Below the pieces are notes generated by a model that searched no databases, was not told the DNA's origin, and saw nothing but the letters and a program-made list of their open reading frames with translations. A DNA stretch of 64,000 bases. Origin: Kazachstania africana CBS 2517 (taxonomy: Eukaryota > Ascomycota > Saccharomycetes > Saccharomycetales > Saccharomycetaceae). The stretch's first letter is position 1. Each line of letters starts with the position of its first letter. Made by a program: the position numbers and the translations under genes. The stretch is taken from NCBI RefSeq assembly GCF_000304475.1, contig NC_018947.1, forward strand, positions 248,001-312,000, written 5' to 3'. Shown here piece by piece: positions 9,405 through 19,292 of this stretch.

Positions 9405-10179
9405 ATGATGAGTGATTCAGTTGAGGATACGTTAAGGACGAAAGAGTCCAAGATCATAAATTTTTTGACTAGCGGGGCTAGTATAGGTGGGTTCATCGAT
9501 GAGTCGATATCGGTATCATTCCCCATAAGAAACCTTATAAAGAAACAAGTGAATGAAATAGTACCACTGCAAGTATGCAGATATTCTATGACGCCGAATG
9601 GCTTCCGTGATTGGTGTGCGTGACATCGATCCTAAGAGTGATGTCCCTATGAATCAGCTTGTTGAATTTTATTGGGATGTCATACTTCTAATGGAATCTA
9701 AATTTATGGTAGAAAACGTGGATTTTTTACAATTTAGAAAATACTTAATTGACAGATTCAATAGGAAAGTCAATTATGCTAAATCAGCCGTACCATCGTT
9801 GTCATTTTGGAGAAATATTGGCGATTACTACAATTTACTCTATTTACCCGATTTTTTAAATAATCTGATCTATTGCAAAGTTACATCCGATGTCATACTA
9901 CACATCACGATCCAAGATACAGATATTCCAAACCTGGTTAATCATTTCAAAGACGTTCTATTGATTTTCTTAGAATTTGCAGATCTGGTTAAATGCACTA
10001 AAATACGATTGTATCTTAACAAGAATTTTAATTTCATTTATTTGAATAAAATTCTAAAAAACTTAAACTGGATTAGTGGTAAAGTTGTTAAAAATGAAAA
10101 TAGAGATGATAATATTCCGACGATTGATGATTTAATGTGTAGTGATGAAAACTTTATAATACTAGAATTCGATGCCTAA
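9405..10179 (+). CDS. OAZ1: Ornithine decarboxylase antizyme, expressed through a +1 frameshift
   Basis: Antizyme binds ornithine decarboxylase (Spe1) and delivers it to the proteasome, limiting polyamine synthesis. Two overlapping frames encode it. The first ends GFRDWCA at GCG-TGA (9618-9623). Skipping the T at 9621 continues as GAC in the +1 frame and runs to 10179, giving a ...DWCA-DIDP... junction like that of yeast antizyme. The C-terminus has the antizyme-like LNWISGKVVKNE and ENFIILEFD segments. By homology the start is ATG 9405 or 9408 (72 or 71 codons, then 185 residues, about 257 in total). In-frame ATGs at 9306, 9315 and 9333 would extend it to as many as 290; S. cerevisiae Oaz1 has 292, but its first frame is only about 68 codons. 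Neighbour ARL3 is conserved. It should not be called a pseudogene. Confidence 0.93.
9618..9624 (+). other. Programmed +1 ribosomal frameshift site GCG-TGA-C
   Basis: The heptamer GCGTGAC puts an Ala codon in the ribosomal P site with a UGA stop followed by C in the A site. This is the yeast antizyme shift context: slow reading of UGA lets the ribosome slip one base forward to GAC. Polyamines are known to raise the shift rate, which gives negative feedback. The frames are offset by exactly +1 (frame of 9405 to frame of 9622). Confidence 0.92.
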
Positions 10180-10190
10180 GTAAAATATTG

Positions 10191-10321
10191 TATATATATA
10201 TATGTATATATATTATTGTCCGCAGTATCTTAAAAAAAAAAAATAATACTAATAACAAAGGTTTGCCATTATTAGTATTAAACTTTTTAAATGGATGTAT
10301 TCCTATGTTTCATTTAGCTAA
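10191..10321 (+). promoter_or_regulatory. ARL3 leader: TATA run and two short upstream ATGs overlapping the start
   Basis: The OAZ1-ARL3 gap is only 125 bases. It starts with a TATA run at 10191-10200, continuing to about 10214. Two out-of-frame ATGs precede the ARL3 start: the frame at 10291-10317 (8 codons and stop) and the frame at 10295-10321 (8 codons and stop). Both run past the ARL3 ATG at 10305. None of the three ATGs has A at -3. If transcription starts upstream of 10291, ARL3 translation would depend on leaky scanning. Confidence 0.4.
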
Positions 10322-10901
10322 GGGTTTGTATAAGAACTGGAATCAAAAGGAACAGTATTCAGTCCTCATATTGGGTCTCGATAACGCAGGTAAGACTACG
10401 TTTTTAGAGCAATTGAAAAAACAATATGATATAGCCTCGAAATCTGCTGATAGAATTAAACCAACGGTGGGACAAAATGTCGCCATAATACCGATAAATA
10501 AATCAATTAATTTGAAGATTTGGGACATTGGTGGACATGAATCTTTAAGATCCATGTGGTCAAATTATTATCCGAATTGCCATGGAATCATATTCGTTGT
10601 CGATAGTACAGATAATCTTAGAATTAATGAATGTAAAGATGCATTGACAAAGCTGATAACAGATGATAACGTCGAAGGAATACCTATCTTAATGTTAGCA
10701 AATAAGCAGGATAGACCGGATACGATGGAAATTCAAGATATTAAAGAAATTTTTAACCAAATTGCTGAACATTTTAATGCAAGAGACAGCCGTGTCTTAC
10801 CAATGAGTGCTTTAAATGGTGATGGTGTTAAAGATGCTCTAGATTGGCTCCAAGTAAGGTTGGAAAGAAACAAGAAAAATAGGCCCCCAACTCGTAAATG
10901 A
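10305..10901 (+). CDS. ARL3: ARF-like small GTPase Arl3 with histidine at the catalytic switch-II position
   Basis: A 198-residue GTPase, exactly the length of S. cerevisiae Arl3, which recruits Arl1 to the trans-Golgi and acts in Golgi-to-vacuole traffic. The P-loop GLDNAGKT is at residues 24-31, the effector threonine in KPTVGQNV at 54, NKQD later, and the SAL motif near the C-terminus. The N-terminus MFHL is the type that is N-acetylated for Golgi targeting in yeast, with no myristoylation glycine. The switch-II motif reads WDIGGHE instead of WD.GGQE: the codon at 10536-10538 is CAT, so residue 78 is His rather than the catalytic Gln. The open frame begins upstream at a TTG, so ATG 10305 was chosen. 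It follows OAZ1 as in S. cerevisiae. Confidence 0.95.
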   Translation: MFHLAKGLYKNWNQKEQYSVLILGLDNAGKTTFLEQLKKQYDIASKSADRIKPTVGQNVAIIPINKSINLKIWDIGGHESLRSMWSNYYPNCHGIIFVVDSTDNLRINECKDALTKLITDDNVEGIPILMLANKQDRPDTMEIQDIKEIFNQIAEHFNARDSRVLPMSALNGDGVKDALDWLQVRLERNKKNRPPTRK

Positions 10902-10983
10902 AAAAAGAACCAAAGTCGTACCCTTTTAGCTTCTATTTCCAAATTTTAATATTATATATATATAGTATCTTTATTTATGTGAC

Positions 10984-12186
<1,203 letters not shown>

Positions 12187-12459
12187 TCAAAACAAATGTG
12201 CTTAATTGACCGAAGCTGGCTGCTTGTATGGAAGATAACGACTACAATTTAAAAGACTCTCACTATTCCAACTGACATCCATCTCTATATATTTTTTTTT
12301 CAATGCAGGCCAACTCTTGCGAAAAAAGACACAACACATGCTATAAAAAACGTCACATCGTTGAAGGTGATATTTTATATATATAGGCTCTGAGTACTCA
12401 GATTTTGAGGCTTATATGATGTGATAAATATGATTTGATAGTCCATTGTGGGTAGGTGA

Positions 12460-13491
12460 TCAGCGTGGCGACCGGTTGTTTCTGGCAAGTTCCTTGGATT
12501 CTTTCCATATCTTGTTGCAGATGCTCAGAAACATCTTTCTGTCTACAGATTCGCTTTTCAAATTGAAATCGAAGCTGAAACGGTCCTGCATGATTCTGAT
12601 TTCCCCGCTGATTGTATCGTTGTGTATTGGATGTCTTGTGAATATTGGTGTAGGTGTTGCTCCGTCTTCGATGGCGAGGTCTGCGCTCTCCTCCTCCTCC
12701 TCTTCTTCTTCTTCTTCGTCTTCGTCGTCGAATTCACTTTCCTCTGGTTCCTGACTCTGCCCTCTTGTGGCAGGGTATATGGATTGCGCCATTGGTGGGA
12801 AATCCTGGTAGTATGGTGTTGAGTTTCTGGGCATGTATGGATACATTCCGTATGCGCTGTATGGAGGATAGTGGAATTGCATTGGATGAGGCGGTGCCAG
12901 TGGCTGGTGTGAGAATGGCGTCATATAGAGTTGACTTGTGGTGCTGGGTAAAAATGCAGTGCGGGGGATTCGTGCGTAGTTAGCGATGCTATTACTGAAT
13001 TTAGGTGTCTTCCCAAGATATTTCACTCTTGGTTTGCTTATACCTGCAGATTGTTTTCCGGTGGATGGTTTTGAAGCCGCCGTAGAGTTTGTTCTACTTG
13101 AACTGTTACTGTTAGGTATACCTATTGGAGGCGGGATTTTACTCCTTTTCAAAGATTTTTGAGATAATTGCAATAGTGACGAGGGTGATTCTGATTGTTT
13201 TACTTCTGGTTCCTCACTATCCTCCTTGGCTGATGTTATAACATCTTCCACTTTACCATTATTTTCATTCTGTTGTACAATCAAATGAGACACATCTTTG
13301 TTCTCTGAAGAACTGGAAGAAGATAGCGACAGATTCGATACAACAGACTTCTGATCCTTTTCAATCGCCTTTGAAGTCTCTATGGTACTCAGCATCTTAT
13401 TATCTAATCCTTCTTCCTGCAAGCCCGGCGATACACAGAGCAACCCAATCTTCTGTAGCTTCTCGTTCTTTGGTACTAACTTCTCTGTCAT
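12460..13491 (-). CDS. DIG1: Dig1/Dig2-type repressor of Ste12
   Basis: A 343-residue, mostly disordered protein between MNN9 and CAM1, where S. cerevisiae has DIG1 (452 residues; paralog DIG2 has 323). Dig proteins bind Ste12 and Tec1 in the nucleus and hold mating and filamentation genes off until phosphorylated by Fus3 or Kss1. Serine-rich N-terminal half with SP sites; a Tyr/Pro/Met-rich stretch around residues 200-250 (HPMQFHYPPYSAYGMYPY); an acidic Glu/Asp run near residues 263-275, encoded by a repeated CTC/CTT tract on the plus strand; and a conserved C-terminal segment RIMQDRFSFDFNLKSES with a helix ending in ICNKIWKESKEL. The open frame extends through TTG; ATG 13491 was chosen. Whether it acts like Dig1 or Dig2 cannot be told. 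Confidence 0.85.
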   Translation of the reverse strand: MTEKLVPKNEKLQKIGLLCVSPGLQEEGLDNKMLSTIETSKAIEKDQKSVVSNLSLSSSSSSENKDVSHLIVQQNENNGKVEDVITSAKEDSEEPEVKQSESPSSLLQLSQKSLKRSKIPPPIGIPNSNSSSRTNSTAASKPSTGKQSAGISKPRVKYLGKTPKFSNSIANYARIPRTAFLPSTTSQLYMTPFSHQPLAPPHPMQFHYPPYSAYGMYPYMPRNSTPYYQDFPPMAQSIYPATRGQSQEPEESEFDDEDEEEEEEEEEESADLAIEDGATPTPIFTRHPIHNDTISGEIRIMQDRFSFDFNLKSESVDRKMFLSICNKIWKESKELARNNRSPR

Positions 13492-14078
13492 CTCAACTCG
13501 TGGTCTTTGCCCTCCCCAACGTGTCGTCAATTGCTCTTTGATCCAACTTGTGCTAATTATATAAAACTCGAACTCTCTCGAAATTTTGAAACACAAGGGA
13601 CTTTCCTAGTAGAACGCACGATCGCTCAGAAAACGACGGAGAAACATGCAATTTGTATTGAGGTTTTCCTAACACAGAAAAAAAAATTACTGTTGCGTCT
13701 GACACTTCTATCGCAGTCGCTAACAGCTTCGAGGTGCTCTTGCTCTAGATGTTGTACCCCATGTAGTTCTCTCATTTCGTGTCACGTTCGTAGTACTGCA
13801 GAATTGATTGATGCCATTAATGTTACTCTTTTTAGCCCGTTTTTTTTTTGGTATGATATTCACTGGTCCATTTACAATCATCATGGCAAAGTGCCCTGGA
13901 AATATTCTCATTGATACTGCTATGATGTTATTCTCTTTGCTTTTCTTTTTCGTAGGCACCATTACGCAAAATAGGACGAGAAGAAGTCAATTTGACATGA
14001 AAAAAATGACCGTCACTTTTAGTAATTGAAAGTTTGGCATTTATTGCTTATTGTGTTCTTCAAATAGAGCTAACAGCC
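13492..14078. other. Divergent promoter region DIG1/CAM1, no gene seen
   Basis: This 587-base stretch separates the divergent DIG1 and CAM1. Short open frames on both strands show no homology or codon bias and are treated as chance. There is an A-run at about 13678-13686, but no clear factor site that I would defend. Confidence 0.5.
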
Positions 14079-15329
14079 ATGTCCCTAGGTTTACTATACT
14101 CCAATTTCAGAGCCAGAACTGTCGTTCCAAGAGGTTTGGTCAAGCAATTAAATCTTGATATCAAGATTGTTGCTCCAGAAGATGATGAAGCCCAATTTGC
14201 TAAGGACTTCCCTTTGAAGAAGGTCCCAGCTTTTGTCGGCCCAAAGGGTTTCAAATTGACTGAAGCCATTGCTATTAATCACTACTTATTATCTTTATCC
14301 GATAACGAAAAGTTAAGGGATCAATTATTAGGTGCCGATGACAAGACTAAAGCTTTGGTTCTAAAATGGGAATCATTAGCTAACAGCGATTTAATCACTC
14401 AAATTGCTAGAGCTTTCCAACCTTTAACTGGTGCTGTTCCATACAACAAGAAAGCTGTCGATACCGCTTTAGAGGAAGTTGCTAAGATTGTTGACGTCTT
14501 CGAATCAAGATTAAAGGAATACACTTATTTAGTCACCGAAAAGATTTCTTTGGCTGATTTAGTCGGTGCTGCCATGTTCGTCAGAGGTTTCAATTACTTA
14601 TTTGGTAAACAATGGAGAGCTGAACATCCAGCTATCGTCAGATGGTTCAACACTATCCTTGCTTCCCCATTCTTAAAGGATGAATACCCAGATTTCCAAT
14701 TCATTGATGAACAGGTTGCTCCACCACAAAAGAAGAAGGAAAAGAATGCTGAAAAGCCAAAGGCTCAAGAAAAACCAAAAGCCCAGGAAAAGCCTGAGGA
14801 AGAAGCCCAACCAGCTGGAAAAAAACTAAAGCATCCTTTAGAACTCCTAGGTAAATCCACTTTCGTTCTTAATAAATGGAAGAGAAAGTATTTAAATGAG
14901 GACACCAGATCCGTCGCTTTACCATGGTTCTGGGAACACTACAACCCAGAAGAATACTCCTTATGGAAGGTTGAATACAAATACAACGATGAATTGACCT
15001 TAACTTTCATGTCCAACAACTTAGTCGGCGGGTTCCTCAACAGATTATATGGTTCCACCAAGTACATGTTCGGTTCCGCTGTTGTCTACGGTGAAAACAA
15101 CAACAACGGTATCATTGGTGCTTTCTTAGTCAGGGGTCAAGACAATGTTCCAGCCTTCGACGTCGCTCCAGATTGGGAATCATACGCTTACACCAAATTG
15201 GACCCAACCAACGAAGAAGACAAGGAATTCGTCAACAACATGTGGGCTTGGGATAAGCCAGTCGTTGTCAACGGCGAAAACAAGGAAATTGTCGATGGTA
15301 AGGTCTTAAAATGGCCTGCTAATGTTTAA
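14079..15329 (+). CDS. CAM1: Translation elongation factor eEF1B gamma subunit
   Basis: A 416-residue protein (S. cerevisiae Cam1 has 415). It is the gamma subunit of the eEF1B complex, which recharges eEF1A with GTP. Residues 1-80 form a thioredoxin-like GST N-terminal fold and about 90-210 a GST C-terminal helical domain. A lysine/glutamate-rich linker with repeated AQEKPK units is at about 218-250. The conserved EF1G domain fills the rest (LGKSTFVLNKWKRKY, FWEHYNPEEYSLW, VYGENNNNGIIGAF). Codon bias is strong and TTA is again common for leucine, in keeping with high expression. The longest frame starts at TTG; the ATG at 14079 gives MSLGLLYSNFRARTVVPR. The S. cerevisiae paralog TEF4 lies elsewhere; position supports CAM1. 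Confidence 0.95.
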   Translation: MSLGLLYSNFRARTVVPRGLVKQLNLDIKIVAPEDDEAQFAKDFPLKKVPAFVGPKGFKLTEAIAINHYLLSLSDNEKLRDQLLGADDKTKALVLKWESLANSDLITQIARAFQPLTGAVPYNKKAVDTALEEVAKIVDVFESRLKEYTYLVTEKISLADLVGAAMFVRGFNYLFGKQWRAEHPAIVRWFNTILASPFLKDEYPDFQFIDEQVAPPQKKKEKNAEKPKAQEKPKAQEKPEEEAQPAGKKLKHPLELLGKSTFVLNKWKRKYLNEDTRSVALPWFWEHYNPEEYSLWKVEYKYNDELTLTFMSNNLVGGFLNRLYGSTKYMFGSAVVYGENNNNGIIGAFLVRGQDNVPAFDVAPDWESYAYTKLDPTNEEDKEFVNNMWAWDKPVVVNGENKEIVDGKVLKWPANV

Positions 15330-15513
15330 TATATATATTTATAGCTTCATTTTGATTTCACTGTATAATTTTATTACTACTACCCATTTTTCATAATTTT
15401 ATCATATTGAAAAATCCCGTCATAGAAAAAAATAATCTCATCTTAAATCACTAACTATTATATATTTGACAAGTAAAAGTCAGTTCAGCAATTATATCAG
15501 GTACTAAATCGAC

Positions 15514-15816
15514 ATGTCCAATTCATTGGAAACTATTGATTCTATTTCACAAAAAATATACGAAAATTTACTGTCTAGTATGATTCAAGACATTACCTCA
15601 ATGGAATTTCATAAAAATAGACTATTAAACGCAAGATACCCTAATCTAAAACCTTATTACCACGATAGTTCTGGCAAACTGGATATTAATGGTATGGCAA
15701 AACAGCAGGAGTCATCACAGTACTTTTTCTGTTCAAATTGTAATAGGGAAGTTTCATCAAATAGATTTGCTGCACATTTGCAAAGATGTCTAAATAGAGG
15801 AGATGGAAGGCGTTAG
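15514..15816 (+). CDS. SGF11: SAGA deubiquitinase-module subunit Sgf11
   Basis: A 100-residue protein (S. cerevisiae Sgf11 has 99). Sgf11 links Ubp8 to SAGA and, with Sus1 and Sgf73, activates removal of ubiquitin from histone H2B. The N-terminal helix (about residues 5-45) is the Sus1-binding part. The C-terminal zinc finger is clear: CSNCNREVSSNRFAAHLQRC, a C-x2-C...H-x3-C pattern. The basic C-terminal tail (NRGDGRR) fits nucleosome contact by the homolog. It sits between CAM1 and ELC1 exactly as in S. cerevisiae. The 398-base convergent gap after it (15817-16214) shows nothing convincing; a 26-codon hydrophobic frame at 15882-15962 is probably chance. Confidence 0.95.
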   Translation: MSNSLETIDSISQKIYENLLSSMIQDITSMEFHKNRLLNARYPNLKPYYHDSSGKLDINGMAKQQESSQYFFCSNCNREVSSNRFAAHLQRCLNRGDGRR

Positions 15817-16214
15817 TTCAGGTTAATACAAGGACTAACAGAAAAATAAATATTCATTTAAGAAAACTTGCATTTGTGATCATGTACAATACGATTATTA
15901 TCATTATTATCACCTATTCTAATATTATATTGTTCCTACTCCGTTTGATATTCTTTCATTAGCACGAAAATACTATTTGCATGTGCATTGCTACATATAT
16001 ATAAGGTACAATTAGATTTTATATAAGGAGAGTCACAATAGATAATGTGATCATTGCTGAACGTTGAGTATCTCGTAGAATACTCATAGTAGTATACACG
16101 CTGGAGACAAAGAACGGGGATAGAGGGCTAAATTTCCCTGTCAAACTTATCCATTTGCAAAACCGTGCCAGTTACACTGGTTTGATGAAAGTCAGAATAT
16201 TATCGTCGACAAAA

Positions 16215-16520
16215 TCATATATTCAAATAATCGGCAATTAGTAACAATTCCAATGACATTTCTGTGGGGACCACAAATTCAGGCACATCCTCCTTCTTGA
16301 CATCAACGTCTTGGTACTTCAACTTGTGTTGCAAGTATTCAGCAGCCTTCTGGACAACATGTGGTTCAAAATTTGTTAATTCAATTTTGGAACCGTCTTT
16401 CTTAAACGGACCTTCCAGCATGGTTTTCAAGGTCGGTGAAAGTAAAGCTGCTTCAATTGATATTGTGTGCTCACTCCCATCTGACGCTACCAGATTCACT
16501 AGTCCATCAGTATCAGACAT
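16215..16520 (-). CDS. ELC1: Elongin C
   Basis: A 101-residue Skp1-fold protein (S. cerevisiae Elc1 has 99). It joins Ela1 and Cul3 in the ubiquitin ligase that removes stalled RNA polymerase II and also binds Rad7. The whole protein is the BTB/POZ-like fold: a VNLVASDGSEHTI strand, the LSPTLKTMLEGPF segment, and the C-terminal helix ending EMSLELLLIADYLNI, the usual elongin C terminus. Start ATG at 16520. It is divergent from VPS16 with a 133-base shared promoter, as in S. cerevisiae. Confidence 0.95.
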   Translation of the reverse strand: MSDTDGLVNLVASDGSEHTISIEAALLSPTLKTMLEGPFKKDGSKIELTNFEPHVVQKAAEYLQHKLKYQDVDVKKEDVPEFVVPTEMSLELLLIADYLNI

Positions 16521-16653
16521 TATTTGGCGGACTTCACTATATCAGTTTGACTTGATATCAATTGATATAATCTCTTCGCATAATTCGAAAAACATTTTGT
16601 AAGGAAACAAGTAACAGCTTCAAGTAGAAAATCCATTGGATCTGCAAAGTAAG

Positions 16654-19050
16654 ATGCAGAATTTGAGCTTCAATTGGGAAAAATTACAAAATGTGTTCTA
16701 TAGATCAAAGACTTTGACTGAACTGAAATGGTCAACCGGAACTATGGTTGGGAACTTTGCAATATCAATTTCATTCATAGCTATTCAAGGAAATGAATCC
16801 ATTGAAATATACAACTATTTGGGTGAACTACTAGGTTCCCTAAAACTAAGTTTATTCCATGATATAGTTAAACTTGAATTTGATGAATTGACGAATAATT
16901 TGATCGTTGTTTGTAGCAAATCAATAAAAATAGTAAAGAACTGGTCACCTCTCGAAATTGTTACGGTACAAGTTTCTGACGAAATGACGGAGCGTATATG
17001 GGATTATAAACGTAGAATTGTGATCTTTAAAGGAAGCCAGGATGTTTTCCAATTAAACTCTCAAGATAAATTGGAAATGTTGGTGGCTAACAATGAGAAA
17101 TTTACAATTTTGACTAAAGAACATTGGCATTGCAATAACGAAAAAGTAATAATATTAGACACTGATCATGTCTTCCAGATAGATCTTATAACGACGCAGA
17201 TTTCTAAATTAATTAAGAAAAGTGAATGGCATCGAGTATCAATCTCATCTGATGGCTTCATTGCTCTTTATAATGCCAAATTCAATAAGCTACAGGTTTT
17301 CAAGGAGCCTGAGCGGATCCTTCTCGAACACAAGATAGATGGAAACCCTATAAGTATCAAATGGTGCGGCAATGATACTATTGTTTGTGCATTTGATGAT
17401 GAGATCAAATTATATGGTCCACAGGGTAGCTTCGTCACTTTCTGGTATCCTGATAGCATATTTTCAATAAGAACAGAGATTGACGGATTGAAAATATTCA
17501 CTAAAAAGCAAATTTTATTCGTTTCAAGGGTACAGGCTTGTACTTCCAATATTTTCCGCATTGGATCAACAGAGCCAGGTGCAATGCTTCTAGATTCATG
17601 GAATCTACTTGCTGATCATGCACCAAGAGCTATTGAAAATTTAAAAAATTTCAATTTGGCCAAGGGTGTAATGGACTGTATTGAAGCTTCAATGGAAGAA
17701 TTTGATCCGCAACTACAGAAATTATTACTGAATGCTGCTTCCTTTGGAAAAAGCTCACTGCCTCACAGCACTTTTAACTCAGAAACTTTCGTTAATGCCT
17801 GCGAACTACTAAAACTGCTGAATATACTACATGATCTCGGCATTTTTATTACCAAAAGGCAGTATGATGTAATGGGTCTCAATGAAGTTATTGAGTGGTT
17901 ATTAATAAGTCACAAATATTATGAAAGTATTGAAATATGTAAGCTCCTGAATCAAAAAGCCTTGTATCCCAAAGTATTTGAGCACTGGGCTTCAACAAAA
18001 ATCAAACTTTCAAATGACCTTGAAGATAATGAACTGTTATCAGCAATCCAAAACCAGCTCAGAGAACTTCCGGTAAATATAAGGGCCCCAATGTCCGAAG
18101 TTGCAGAATCTGCACTCTCGGAGGGTTACTTCAGTTTGGCCAGGAGTCTTGCATTATTAGATTCAGATTCTGAAGCCAAGATTATTACTTTGATCAAGTT
18201 GGACGATAATAGCCTTGCTTTAAAGGAAAGTTTGAAAACAGAAAGTCCAGAATTCGTATTGTCACTATTATTAGAGCTAAAAAAGAAATTGACGGCGTCG
18301 CAGTTATCAAAGCTATTGATAATGGATATGTCAGAAGATCAATTATATGCATATTTTCAAAGACATGACCATGAATTTTGTTTTGATTTCTATAGACAAA
18401 GTGACAGGTACGTAGATCTTGCATATTGCCTCATAGAGCAAGGAAAGGGGCAAAACTCACTAGACTCATTTCTTCCTCAAATTAAATCACTGTATTCGAA
18501 TGTAGTGAATGACCCCATTTCGAAAGATAAGTGTAATCTAATTGAGAGAGTTGAGAGTTTGAATAAGTATCAAGAGAATTTATCCGGTATATTCAAAATT
18601 GATTTTCATGGCTTAACATTAGATCAAACACTATCAAAACTCATAGGCATGCAACAGGAAAAGTATGTCAAAACGCTAATAAAAATGTTTAAGATAAATG
18701 AGAAAAAATACTACTTTACTGCTTACAAGACTTTTGTCGAACTGAAGAAATTTGAAGAGGTTTATCAGTTTGCAACAAATAAGAAATCTCCAATTGGACT
18801 ACTACCCCTTTACAAGAAACTTAGAAGCAAAGGTTACAAAAAAGAGGCGGCCAGATATGTTTCTTTGATACCCGACCTTTCATATGAGGACAGAAAGAAA
18901 ATGCTCCTAGATTGTGACGGATATCAGCAGCTTATCACATTGTCTATAAAAGAAAAAGATGTCGCTGGTTTAAAAGAACTTTATAAGGCTATACCCCCAA
19001 ATGAACCACAGTTGAAAAATATGATTACGGAGGCTATGAACAAGCTTTAA
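16654..19050 (+). CDS. VPS16: HOPS/CORVET core subunit Vps16
   Basis: A 798-residue vacuolar tethering protein, the same length as the S. cerevisiae protein. With Vps11, Vps18 and Vps33 it forms the class C core of HOPS and CORVET on late endosomes and the vacuole, tethering membranes before SNARE fusion. The N-terminal half (about 1-380) is a beta-propeller region, with the conserved NIFRIGSTEPGAMLLDS segment at its end; the C-terminal half is an alpha-solenoid that binds Vps33 (RKSPIG-like NKKSPIGLLPLYKKL near residue 710). The longest frame starts at TTG 16636; ATG 16654 gives MQNLSFNWEKLQNVFYRS, matching the family N-terminus. Flanking genes ELC1 and NOP4 keep the S. cerevisiae order. Confidence 0.96.
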   Translation: MQNLSFNWEKLQNVFYRSKTLTELKWSTGTMVGNFAISISFIAIQGNESIEIYNYLGELLGSLKLSLFHDIVKLEFDELTNNLIVVCSKSIKIVKNWSPLEIVTVQVSDEMTERIWDYKRRIVIFKGSQDVFQLNSQDKLEMLVANNEKFTILTKEHWHCNNEKVIILDTDHVFQIDLITTQISKLIKKSEWHRVSISSDGFIALYNAKFNKLQVFKEPERILLEHKIDGNPISIKWCGNDTIVCAFDDEIKLYGPQGSFVTFWYPDSIFSIRTEIDGLKIFTKKQILFVSRVQACTSNIFRIGSTEPGAMLLDSWNLLADHAPRAIENLKNFNLAKGVMDCIEASMEEFDPQLQKLLLNAASFGKSSLPHSTFNSETFVNACELLKLLNILHDLGIFITKRQYDVMGLNEVIEWLLISHKYYESIEICKLLNQKALYPKVFEHWASTKIKLSNDLEDNELLSAIQNQLRELPVNIRAPMSEVAESALSEGYFSLARSLALLDSDSEAKIITLIKLDDNSLALKESLKTESPEFVLSLLLELKKKLTASQLSKLLIMDMSEDQLYAYFQRHDHEFCFDFYRQSDRYVDLAYCLIEQGKGQNSLDSFLPQIKSLYSNVVNDPISKDKCNLIERVESLNKYQENLSGIFKIDFHGLTLDQTLSKLIGMQQEKYVKTLIKMFKINEKKYYFTAYKTFVELKKFEEVYQFATNKKSPIGLLPLYKKLRSKGYKKEAARYVSLIPDLSYEDRKKMLLDCDGYQQLITLSIKEKDVAGLKELYKAIPPNEPQLKNMITEAMNKL

Positions 19051-19104
19051 TCAGCTACATTAGACGTTAACAATTTCTTCACTATGGGTTACAAAGTTTC
19101 CAGT

Positions 19105-19180
19105 CACGTGCCTTTTTTTCGCCCGCTTAGGAAAATTTTGGCATTTTGAAAATTTTTTGGGAAGAGCAAGAGCTCATCTC
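19105..19180 (+). promoter_or_regulatory. NOP4 promoter: E-box, RRPE-like and PAC-like motifs
   Basis: Upstream of NOP4 are CACGTG at 19105-19110 in a GTCACGTG context, TGAAAATTTTTT at 19147-19158 (one base from the RRPE consensus) and CTCATCTC at 19173-19180 (one base from the PAC core CTCATCGC). RRPE followed by PAC is the known signature of yeast ribosome-biogenesis promoters, which fits the role of Nop4. Matches are imperfect and were found by eye. Confidence 0.4.
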
Positions 19181-19292
19181 ATCTTTCTTGAGGCGAGAGT
19201 ATTAGTAGTGAATAGTATCATAGTTAATTTCTTTAGTGAACATTCCCGTTATAACTTCAACTAGCTAAAGCTTAGACTGTAAATAATAGATA

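Noticed and set aside
9598..10179. The second OAZ1 frame as a separate gene starting at ATG 9598
   Set aside because: It lacks homology before the GCG-TGA-C site, and antizyme similarity continues across the shift; one frameshifted gene explains both.
15882..15962. A 26-codon frame rich in Ile and Leu between SGF11 and ELC1
   Set aside because: AT-rich sequence easily yields such frames; no further support.
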